Positions 53,719 to 60,534 of a stretch of 64,000 bases of DNA are shown here, piece after piece. Source of the DNA: CAZLMW01 sp964560875 (GTDB lineage Bacteria > Myxococcota_A > UBA9042); NCBI GenBank assembly GCA_964560875.1, contig CAZLMW010000035.1, forward strand, positions 1-64,000, written 5' to 3'. Position 1 is the stretch's first letter. Each line of letters opens with the position of its first letter. Position numbers and translations under genes: made by a program. A model generated the notes under the pieces. The model did not search any database. It saw only the letters and a program-made list of their open reading frames with translations, and was not told the origin of the DNA.

Positions 53719-54522
53719 ATGTTTGTCGGTGCACCGGAAAACGAGCCGACCGCGCGATACGTCAACGCGCTCGAGAACCTCTTCGTGCAAATCCGCGGCC
53801 GCGGGGTGCAATGGTCGGCGGACGATCGGGAACGCGCCCAACGATGGCAGCAGATGGGCGTCTCTTTGCCGCGTATCGTGGCGGCGATACAAACCCGGGC
53901 CAAGGCCTACCGGTTCCTGCACGGAAACGCCGCAGACCTGCCGATCCGACTTCGATTCTATGAATCTGCTGTCCTGGGCACCGACGCGCTCAAACGCATC
54001 GCGGCGAATATGCCCGCTCCGACAGCGCCGTCGATCGGTCTTGGCCCGGCCACCCTGTCACTTGCCACGACCAACCCCGGTTCTGCGCGACAGATCCGCG
54101 ACGTTGAGGTCGAACGGGACGGCTCCGATTCGCCCGCGACCAAGGTCTTTGACCTGCTCGACCACCTGCCAACGCTCGCCCTGGAAAGCGAAGATCCGGC
54201 CGTTCGCGAGGCCTACCTGCGCGCCGGTCGGAGCCTCGCGCGGTCGCTGACGGGGAAAACACGCGATACCGCTGACGGTATTGACGGACCCGGGGCGGTG
54301 GCCGCTATTGAGCGTGCCCGACGGGTGCTCCGCAAGACGATGCTCGAGGGAATCGGCGAGGCGGCACGCGGCGGACTCGAAGCCGACGTGCACACCGAAC
54401 TGAGCCGCGGCATGATGAGCGCTTCGGCGCGCAAGAAACGACGATTGGTGCTTGTCGACCGCGAGCTTGGGCGGCGATTTGGCGTCCAGTTTCCCCACGA
54501 AGACGGATGGCGCCAGCAATGA
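53719..54522 (+). CDS. unknown protein, first gene of the DnaC-like ATPase operon
   Basis: I do not recognise this 267-residue soluble protein. The front (about 1-80) is helical (NALENLFVQI, DDRERAQRWQQMGVSLPRIVAAI), and the middle is Ala/Arg-rich with a linker rich in small residues. The C-terminus is basic (RKKRRLVLVDRELGRRFG). The stop overlaps the start of the DnaC-like gene by ATGA, so it is translationally coupled to it. A role as loader partner or DNA-binding primosome-like factor is possible by context, similar to DnaD/replication-initiator genes placed before dnaC; no motif proves it. Confidence 0.72.
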   Translation: MFVGAPENEPTARYVNALENLFVQIRGRGVQWSADDRERAQRWQQMGVSLPRIVAAIQTRAKAYRFLHGNAADLPIRLRFYESAVLGTDALKRIAANMPAPTAPSIGLGPATLSLATTNPGSARQIRDVEVERDGSDSPATKVFDLLDHLPTLALESEDPAVREAYLRAGRSLARSLTGKTRDTADGIDGPGAVAAIERARRVLRKTMLEGIGEAARGGLEADVHTELSRGMMSASARKKRRLVLVDRELGRRFGVQFPHEDGWRQQ

Positions 54523-55412
54523 CGATGCGACCGATGCAACTGGATATGGCGCAGCAAGGCTGCCCGACATGCCGCGAGGACGGGTTCGTGACCGTCGCGA
54601 AAGACAACGCGGCGGCGACTATTTGCCCGCACATCGCTACCTGCACCGTATGCGGCGGACGCGGTCGTATGAGCCAGGTCGACGAAAACGGTCACTCGCG
54701 CATCGTCGCGTGTTCGTGTGGCGCCCTCGGCGCGCGCAAACGTGTGGCGCTGTTCAACCAAGCCCGGCTGCCGGCACGCTTTCACGACGCGGAGATCGCT
54801 GGCTTCGTGCATACGGCCGAGACGTTTGAGATCAAGCGCGCGTTCGTCGCGCTGCAGGACCACTTCGAGCCCGGCAACCGCGGAATCGGCCTGTGCGGAA
54901 TTCCCGGTGTTGGCAAGACGCACTTGATGGCCGGCCTGGCGCGCTACCTGACGTTGCACCGCGGCTTGAAGGTCATGTTCACCGACTTCTCGCACCTGTT
55001 GTGGTCGCTCAAGGAAGGTTTCAACAACCGGCGCAGCGAGTCGGAGCTCGTGCGGCCTCTCGTCGAGGTGGACGTCCTGTTTATCGACGAATTGGGCAAG
55101 GGCCGCGGTACACCGTGGGAGCTCGGCATCGTCGATGAGATCGTCAGCCAGCGATACAACCGGGGCCTGTCGCTATTCTTCGCGACCAACCACCCGTTCG
55201 AGATCGCCGCACTTTCGGGCAACGCCAACCACGTCGCGCGGGATCGGGCCGCGATGGCCATGGAGCCCTTATCGGATCGTGTCGGGCTGCGGATTTGGTC
55301 GCGGCTGCAGCAAATGTGTCGGCTGGAAGTGCTCCGGGGTCGCGACGCTCGTCCGTCGATGGGTCGAAACGGACAACCGCAACCCGGCGCCGGCAGCACG
55401 CGCTCCTGGTGA
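54519..55412 (+). CDS. DnaC-like AAA+ ATPase with N-terminal zinc finger
   Basis: ATG 54519 overlaps the previous stop (ATGA). The 297-residue product has an N-terminal Cys-rich segment (CPTC, CPHIATCTVCGGRG, CSCG), then an AAA+ domain of the DnaC/IstB group: Walker A GIPGVGKTH, Walker B VDVLFIDELGKG, sensor-1 FATNHPF and the arginine-finger area RVGLRIWSRL. Such proteins load replicative helicases or act as transposition regulators. No transposase or terminal repeats are nearby, so helicase-loader is preferred over IstB. The Cys pattern suggests zinc or FeS binding, as in DnaJ-like fingers. Confidence 0.85.
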   Translation: MTMRPMQLDMAQQGCPTCREDGFVTVAKDNAAATICPHIATCTVCGGRGRMSQVDENGHSRIVACSCGALGARKRVALFNQARLPARFHDAEIAGFVHTAETFEIKRAFVALQDHFEPGNRGIGLCGIPGVGKTHLMAGLARYLTLHRGLKVMFTDFSHLLWSLKEGFNNRRSESELVRPLVEVDVLFIDELGKGRGTPWELGIVDEIVSQRYNRGLSLFFATNHPFEIAALSGNANHVARDRAAMAMEPLSDRVGLRIWSRLQQMCRLEVLRGRDARPSMGRNGQPQPGAGSTRSW

Positions 55413-56785
55413 AGTGCCCCAAGTGCGGCCATGAACAGGCGCCGACGGTCGAATGCCAGCGCTGCGGCGTGATCATCGCGAAGGCGCGCAAGGCCGCTGC
55501 CCGACGCGCCAAGGCGACCGCCTCTGCAGGTCCGACGCCCAAGACAGCCCCTGCTCAACGCAACAAGGCGACGGTCGCTCATTCGAAGACCCAGTCGACG
55601 GTTGTCAAGTCGCGTCAATCGACGCATACAACGCCATCGGGCAGCGAAAACGGGGGGCCATCGAGCGCTGAAAGGGACGGCAACTCGACAAATGTCCACA
55701 GCGGTACGAAAGCACTAGCCGGTTCGCTGAAGTGGCTGCGAGGCGGCGGCTCGCTGCGTCACCGCGTCCTGTTCTATCGCGAGATGGCGCAGCTGCTGAA
55801 GGCGGCCGTCCCCATGGACGAGTCCCTGGCGACCGTCGAGCGCATCGTGCGACGCGGCAAACTCGGTCCAGTCGTCGCCGACATGCGCGCCGCGGTCGCA
55901 GCCGGGCAGACGATCCACGGCGCGATGAAGCGCCACCGACAGACCTTTGACCACGTCGAGTTGACGCTTGTCGAGGCAGCCTACCAAACCGGCGAACTCG
56001 CGGAGGTTTTCGAGCGCCTCGCCGAACGACTTCATGCCACGGGCGCCGTCAAGTCCCAGCTGCTCTCTTCCCTTGTCTATCCCGCGCTGGTCGCGTTCTC
56101 CGCCTGCATTTTGCTGCCCGTTCCGACGTTCGTCACCGAGAGCCCGAGCGCTTTCGTCGGGCACGTTGTCGTCAATCTCGCGGTGTATGTGGCGCTGGTC
56201 GTGGCGGTGCTCGTTGGGTTGCCTCGACTCTGGGCGCACCCTTCGGCGCGCGACACGCTGCTCCGAATTGGCGCCATGGTGCCGGGGCTGGGCCGTCTCG
56301 TTCGCGCCCGGCGTTTCTCACTTGTCTACGGGACGTTGGCCGCCGGCATCTCCGCCGGAATGCCGCTGCCGAGCGCCATCGAGCTCGCCGGTCGCGCGTC
56401 GGGGGAGAGTTCGGTCGAGGACGCCTCCGCCGCCGCGATCACAGCGCTGCAATCCGGTTCGGGGTTTGCGGACGCCATCGCAACGATGCCCGGCACCGAC
56501 GACGAGACGATTGGCCTGCTCGCGAGCGGCGAGAGGTCGGGCCACATCGACGTCGCGACACAACGGCAGGCCGACCGCTTCGAGACCCGCTACCGGCAGG
56601 GCGTGAAGGTGCTCGCGCAGGTCACCAAGTTCGGCTTTTCGTTCCTGGTCGCCATGGTCATCGCGACGGCGGTGGCGGGCCAGTTCGCGAAGATGCTCGG
56701 CGACCCGATGTCGATGATGCCGGCCGGTCAACGTCAGGACCTTGAACGTGAACTCAATCGCGCCCAGCCGCAGCTGCAGAAGTGA
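55409..56785 (+). CDS. GspF/PilC-like membrane protein with N-terminal zinc ribbon
   Basis: The start is GTG 55409, overlapping the previous TGA (GTGA). The 458-residue protein begins with a zinc ribbon (CPKCGHEQ, ECQRCGVII), followed by a basic Ala/Thr/Ser-rich linker (about 25-110) and a T2SSF-type core with two related halves. Hydrophobic segments: SLVYPALVAFSACILLPV and NLAVYVALVVAVLVGL in the first half, FGFSFLVAMVIATAVAG at the end. Such proteins are the inner-membrane platform of type II secretion/type IV pili. No GspE/PilB ATPase or pilin is in this operon, so it is an orphan platform protein, coupled instead to a DnaC-like ATPase. Confidence 0.82.
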   Translation: MKCPKCGHEQAPTVECQRCGVIIAKARKAAARRAKATASAGPTPKTAPAQRNKATVAHSKTQSTVVKSRQSTHTTPSGSENGGPSSAERDGNSTNVHSGTKALAGSLKWLRGGGSLRHRVLFYREMAQLLKAAVPMDESLATVERIVRRGKLGPVVADMRAAVAAGQTIHGAMKRHRQTFDHVELTLVEAAYQTGELAEVFERLAERLHATGAVKSQLLSSLVYPALVAFSACILLPVPTFVTESPSAFVGHVVVNLAVYVALVVAVLVGLPRLWAHPSARDTLLRIGAMVPGLGRLVRARRFSLVYGTLAAGISAGMPLPSAIELAGRASGESSVEDASAAAITALQSGSGFADAIATMPGTDDETIGLLASGERSGHIDVATQRQADRFETRYRQGVKVLAQVTKFGFSFLVAMVIATAVAGQFAKMLGDPMSMMPAGQRQDLERELNRAQPQLQK

Positions 56786-56827
56786 CGACCGCGCCACGGG
56801 CTTGAACAACGACGCGGCACGTGGTGT

Positions 56828-57493
56828 ATGGCCCCAATGTTCGCGCGTGCGCAATTTCTCGCATTCTTGGTGATCGGTGGACTGGCGGGGGTCGCCTACG
56901 GCCTCGTTGTGCTTGCGCCCACCAATCATCCGCCGCCGACACCGCCGAACGTCGAGACACTCGGCAAGACGTTACCGGCGCCGCCACCGCTAGCAGCCAC
57001 ACCGGTCGTCGTGGCCGCTCCGGTGCCCGCAGGCGAAGACGAGGCGGACGCTGGCGGTGAGCCCGAACCCGCCCAGGCCGCGAACGCAGCAGATAGACCC
57101 GACGGCGGGCTGCTCGTGCCGTCCACGGTGCACGAAAGCGCCGTCTTCGATGACGACATCACGCTGATTCCACGCGGTCCCGGGCGCTTTGCGGTGCTTG
57201 ACCTTCGACCGATCGGTCAGCGCGTGTTGACGATTCGCGCCGGTCAGATGCAACGCGACGGAGGCGGTGTCGGCGATATCAAGAGTCGCCGGCGGGTCGG
57301 TATCGTGCGTGGCCCCAAAGTGCGCGTCGAGCTGCTGCACCTGGGATTCGACCGGGAAGGTCGCCCAACGGTCGCGCACGTGCGTACGACGGGTTCACCG
57401 CCCATCGAAGGCGTGATCAGCCTGCGGCGCGGCGAGCGGACGGTGCGCGTGCTGCCCGACCGCAGCGACGCCACCTCCGACGAGCCCTTCTAG
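56828..57493 (+). CDS. bitopic membrane protein of unknown function
   Basis: The 221-residue protein has one N-terminal membrane segment (FLAFLVIGGLAGVAYGLVVL), a Pro/Ala/Val-rich linker (about 32-80) and a soluble C-terminal domain of about 120 residues with beta character (DITLIPRGPGRFAVLDLRPI, VRVELLHLGF). The layout resembles GspC/PilP-type proteins, with membrane anchor, Pro-rich linker and small periplasmic domain. It is the last gene of the operon, 42 nt after the GspF-like gene, so a periplasmic partner role is plausible. Confidence 0.7.
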   Translation: MAPMFARAQFLAFLVIGGLAGVAYGLVVLAPTNHPPPTPPNVETLGKTLPAPPPLAATPVVVAAPVPAGEDEADAGGEPEPAQAANAADRPDGGLLVPSTVHESAVFDDDITLIPRGPGRFAVLDLRPIGQRVLTIRAGQMQRDGGGVGDIKSRRRVGIVRGPKVRVELLHLGFDREGRPTVAHVRTTGSPPIEGVISLRRGERTVRVLPDRSDATSDEPF

Positions 57494-57565
57494 CTGGAGC
57501 ACCGAACAGCGATGCTTCTCGGTGCATTGCTATTTGGTTGGCGGACTATGAGCGTCCCCACGCCC

Positions 57566-57721
57566 CGAAAAGTGTCATTTTCGTGGCGGTCTCCGTCCCT
57601 CAGCGCCGATTCCTGATCGCCGCTCTAGCAGACTGCGCCACAGCTTCGCCGCGGCGCAGGTGCTCGTTGTTTGCAAGGGGGCTGAAAACAGCCCCCTCGA
57701 CCGAAAAAAGTGTCATTTTTC
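57566..57721. repeat. two copies of an A-T dyad, CCGAAAA-AGTGTCATTTT type
   Basis: CCGAAAAGTGTCATTTTC lies near 57565-57582 and CCGAAAAAAGTGTCATTTTT at 57701-57720. Each is partly self-complementary (GAAAA...TTTTC) around GTGTCA. They are about 135 bp apart and could be paired operator sites. Confidence 0.6.
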
Positions 57722-57808
57722 CCGCCTCACCCGAAAACTCGCGGCCCGTGCGGCAGACTGCATTTACGTCCCCCACGATGACGGACACGATTCACGGCGC
57801 AGTCTGCC
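57628..57808. repeat. three copies of GCAGACTGC, the third inverted
   Basis: GCAGACTGC occurs at 57628-57636. GGCAGACTGC at 57752-57761 faces a perfect inverted copy GCAGTCTGCC at 57799-57808. Chance occurrence of a 10-bp inverted pair plus a third copy in 180 bp is unlikely. The function is unknown. Confidence 0.65.
57677..57696. terminator. 8-bp perfect hairpin GGGGGCTG-AAAA-CAGCCCCC
   Basis: The hairpin is 184 bp after the last gene of the operon on the plus strand. No T run follows on either strand, so a terminator role is uncertain; a processing or binding site is possible. Confidence 0.45.
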
Positions 57809-57824
57809 AGCGTTCACAGACATA

Positions 57825-57862
57825 CTGTACGGTCGTTCAGGATTCGCTGTACATCCGTTCAG
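57825..57862 (+). promoter_or_regulatory. two tandem LexA-type boxes
   Basis: CTGTACGGTCGTTCAG (57825-57840) and CTGTACATCCGTTCAG (57847-57862) share 13 of 16 bases, are 22 bp apart (about two helical turns) and both fit CTG-N10-CAG. From memory the Myxococcus xanthus LexA consensus is CTRHAMRYBYGTTCAGS; each copy has one mismatch. A GATAAT -10-like hexamer sits at 57865-57870. The controlled gene is unclear, since the next gene starts about 470 bp downstream. Confidence 0.62.
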
Positions 57863-58250
57863 TGGATAATAGTCCAGCGGTTGAAAGTTCAACAATCGCA
57901 ACCAGTTGGCACACATCAATTGACACTTGAATTGTGAGCATTTGAGCGTATTCGAAAAACAGCGTGATTTCCACGGTTTAGATATCAACCCCGGAAGCCA
58001 TCCATGCGGTTTTGATCACGCGAATTGGCCCAACCCGGCGCCGCAACCCATTGGCAGCGAAGCCTGTGGACTTCTGGTTTCTTCCATAACTTACGCGCGT
58101 TTAGAGACAGATATCCACAGCCTCTCCACAGCTTACGGGGTCAAAAACTTGACCGTTCGTGAAGGGATTTCGACCTAGATAGTTGTCAAGCTCCATGTCC
58201 GGCGACATAGTCCATCCATCACCCACGGCCAAACAGAATAAGGGCCAACG

Positions 58251-58283
58251 GCGACGGGTTTTTGGGCAGAAAACTCCCGTCGC
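58251..58283 (+). promoter_or_regulatory. leader hairpin upstream of the HTH gene
   Basis: GCGACGGG (58251-58258) pairs perfectly with CCCGTCGC (58276-58283), extendable with a G-T and a C-G pair, around a 17-nt loop. It ends 50 nt before the chosen GTG start and is followed by CGGGGG, so alternative pairing is possible. Confidence 0.5.
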
Positions 58284-58332
58284 TGACGGGGGAATTTGTC
58301 TGGATGGGCAGCAGAATCTACAGGGGGACACG

Positions 58333-58806
58333 GTGGCTCGGAGCGCAACAGGTCAGGTCAGGGAAATACGTAGTGGTCGGCGGCAACGGGCCGAAGGACG
58401 ACCACGGATGCGCTCGCGTACGATTCCCCAGCGGCGACTCAGCCGCGAAGAGATCGAGCAGGGTAAAGCTCTCACCGAGTACATGGATTACCGGCGCCCT
58501 CGGACCCGCGTGGAATGCGTCGACGGTGTGCGGCCCTGCCCGTATGTATCGTGCAAGCACCACCTCTATCTGGACGTCAACCCGAACACCGGCTCGATTA
58601 AGATCAACTTCCCGGACCTCGAGGTTTGGGAAATGATGGACAGCTGTGCGCTGGACATCGCCGAACGCGGCGGAATCACGCTCGAAGAGGTCGGCTCAAT
58701 CATGAACCTGACCCGCGAACGCATTCGCCAGGTCGAAGTGAACGGCCTCGAGAAGCTCCAGATGCAGGACTTCGCCTCCGAGCCGGGCGCGCCGTTCGGG
58801 ATGTAG
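58333..58806 (+). CDS. sigma-70 region-4-like HTH DNA-binding protein
   Basis: GTG 58333 follows a strong AGGGGG ribosome site; a frame open from 58183 (with ATG 58195) offers longer forms. The 157-residue product starts with a basic region rich in Arg (about 1-50, RQRAEGRPRMRSRTIPQRR), continues with a Cys-containing middle (CVDGVRPCPYVSCKHHLYLDV) and ends with a sigma region 4 HTH: GITLEEVGSIMNLTRERIRQVEVNGLEKL. No sigma region 2 is present, so it is not a complete sigma factor. It may be an anti-repressor, a transcription factor or a sigma-like partner. The upstream leader has a hairpin. Confidence 0.82.
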   Translation: MARSATGQVREIRSGRRQRAEGRPRMRSRTIPQRRLSREEIEQGKALTEYMDYRRPRTRVECVDGVRPCPYVSCKHHLYLDVNPNTGSIKINFPDLEVWEMMDSCALDIAERGGITLEEVGSIMNLTRERIRQVEVNGLEKLQMQDFASEPGAPFGM

Positions 58807-58823
58807 CCGCTAGTCTCGCGACT

Positions 58824-58840
58824 GAACTCTGCTAGAGTTC
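58824..58840. promoter_or_regulatory. 17-bp palindrome GAACTCT-GCT-AGAGTTC before the PurH-like gene
   Basis: The perfect 7-bp inverted repeat with a 3-base centre ends five bases before ATG 58846 and overlaps where a ribosome site would be. It fits an operator or a translation-controlling hairpin. Confidence 0.65.
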
Positions 58841-58845
58841 GCGCG

Positions 58846-60438
58846 ATGAAAAGACGCGCCATCCTCCTTCCAGCATCCGACCAAGGTCTCCAGGACCTCG
58901 CGTATCGGCTGCTCTCGCTCAACCTCGAACTCGTTGCTTCCGACGTCGCCGGACGCGCGCTCGCGATGGCTGGGCTGCCGGTGACACCGGTCGAGTTCGC
59001 GACCAAGCAAGCCAAGCTTGTCGGCGGCCGGGCAGCTCCTCTTCACTATTCGCTGCACGCCGGGATCGCCGCTGACTCGAGTTCGGCGATTGAGATCAAG
59101 CAGCTCGAGAACGCACGCATCCCGCTGGTCGACGTGGTCGTGGCCCATGTTCCGCAAGCGCCCGAAGACTTTGGCGACGAGCCGCTCGTTGGCTACGCAT
59201 CCGGCGGCTACACCGGTGTCGCTGCTGCTATCTCCGCCGGGATCAGCCGTGCTGACCGTGTGGTGGTGTTGGTCGACCCGGCGGACTACGACAAGATTCC
59301 TGACGCGGTCGGTGACGGAGGCGACGCACTCACACTGCGCGTGACCCTTGCTGCCAAGGCGGCGCGCCACCTGGCGACGTTCCACTCCGTTATTGGCGAG
59401 CTGTTTGCACCCGGTGCGCCCGACGTCGAAGAAACAAGCGATGGGCCTGAGTTCGGCACCCCGGCCGCCGATATCGACCTGCAGGTGCCCGATGGTGGCC
59501 TGAAGTTCGCGCTCGGCCCTGTGAATCCTCCCTCATTGCCGCGCTCGTGGCGCGCCTACGAAGATCTGTCCGAAGCGCTTACGGCGCCCGCTCAATACGA
59601 CGTCTTGCACGGGGAACCGCCGACCATCACGCGCCAAATCGATCTCGATGTTGCGCTGTGCACGCTCGACGACATGCCCGCGCACCCGACCTCTGTTGTT
59701 GCGATCAACGGCCATGTCTGCGCCGTCGCGAGCAGCCCCAAGTCGAGCATGCGCGCGCTGCTTCGTGCCATCGGAGCCGATCCGATCGCGGCGCGCGGCG
59801 GTGTGCTCGCGTTCAACGGGCGCGTGGACGAAACCCTCGCCCGGGCGCTGATGGACTTCGAGCACGCGAAGGGCCTGCACATCGTGGCGGCCGACGCGTT
59901 CGACGAAGAAGCCGCGATGATCCTGTCCGAAGAGACCGACCGAACCTTGATCGAGCTGCCCAGGGTCAGGCGTGGCCGGGTGCGCGCGAGGCTCAAGGCC
60001 ACCAGGTTTGGCGTCTACATCGAGCCGGTCGTCGGCGGGTCGGTGAACCTCGGCGCCGGCCAGGTCGCGACGGAAACGCCCCCGCCCACAACGCTGGGCG
60101 ACGCCGCCAACCTGGCGTTTCGCGTCGCGCGCAACTGCGCAGGCGTCGCCACCGTCATTTGCGACGGCTTCGGAACGCTGGGCATGTCGTCAGGCCAAGC
60201 CCACGCTACCGACGCGATCCAAATTGCGACCGCAAAGGCGCGCCGGGCCAATCGCGCCTGCGTCGCCGTGATCGATCGCGGCATCAGCTCTGGAGCAGCG
60301 GCGGCGGCACTGGCACGCGCGCAGGTCAAGCTCGTCGTCTTGCCGGTAAATCAAACGCCGGACGAGGTCTACGCGGCGCTTGATGCCAGCGAAATCGCGG
60401 CGATCGAAGTGGCCGATGGGTGGCGCACGCTCCGCTAA
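58846..60438 (+). CDS. PurH-like protein with degenerate active sites
   Basis: The 530-residue protein has the PurH layout: an MGS-like front (about 1-190; ILLPASDQGLQDLAYRL, VVVLVDPADYDKI) and an AICAR-transformylase-like rear (GQAHATDAIQIATAKA matching the GQMSRVDSARIA segment, and the final three helices). Key motifs have changed. The cyclohydrolase GRVKTLHP-type stretch is GGRAAPLHYS, the transformylase KHxNPCG is NGHVCAV, and the terminal RHFRH-like end is GWRTLR. Both catalytic centres therefore look lost or altered. It is probably a binding or regulatory homologue, not the housekeeping purine enzyme. No other purine gene is adjacent. A palindrome precedes the start. Confidence 0.78.
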   Translation: MKRRAILLPASDQGLQDLAYRLLSLNLELVASDVAGRALAMAGLPVTPVEFATKQAKLVGGRAAPLHYSLHAGIAADSSSAIEIKQLENARIPLVDVVVAHVPQAPEDFGDEPLVGYASGGYTGVAAAISAGISRADRVVVLVDPADYDKIPDAVGDGGDALTLRVTLAAKAARHLATFHSVIGELFAPGAPDVEETSDGPEFGTPAADIDLQVPDGGLKFALGPVNPPSLPRSWRAYEDLSEALTAPAQYDVLHGEPPTITRQIDLDVALCTLDDMPAHPTSVVAINGHVCAVASSPKSSMRALLRAIGADPIAARGGVLAFNGRVDETLARALMDFEHAKGLHIVAADAFDEEAAMILSEETDRTLIELPRVRRGRVRARLKATRFGVYIEPVVGGSVNLGAGQVATETPPPTTLGDAANLAFRVARNCAGVATVICDGFGTLGMSSGQAHATDAIQIATAKARRANRACVAVIDRGISSGAAAAALARAQVKLVVLPVNQTPDEVYAALDASEIAAIEVADGWRTLR

Positions 60439-60534
60439 GTAAACGCAACGCTGCGCCACGTCTTGACGGCCCCCGTTGCGACAACCGACGCTACCGGCGG
60501 CGACCGCCATTGATGTTCCACCACCGCGGAGACC

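Larger units (their letters stand above)
57494..58332. other. 839-bp gene-free, repeat-rich, relatively AT-rich region
   Basis: I see no credible protein gene here. The region from about 57780 to 58180 is clearly lower in G+C than its neighbours. It contains direct and inverted repeats (57560-57810), an 8-bp perfect hairpin, two LexA-type boxes, several TCCACA-containing sites and a leader hairpin, each listed separately. It separates the DnaC/GspF operon from the HTH gene. Confidence 0.75.

Noticed and set aside
54519..55412. IstB-type transposition protein of an IS21 element
   Set aside because: No istA-like transposase and no terminal inverted repeats around it; the N-terminal zinc finger and operon context differ.
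57927..58178. Small gene of 83 codons in the AT-richer region
   Set aside because: No ribosome site, atypical composition for this genome and no recognisable sequence; not supported as coding.
57494..58332. Chromosomal replication origin
   Set aside because: DnaA-like sites are few and imperfect, and dnaA, dnaN, gyrB or rpmH are not near.
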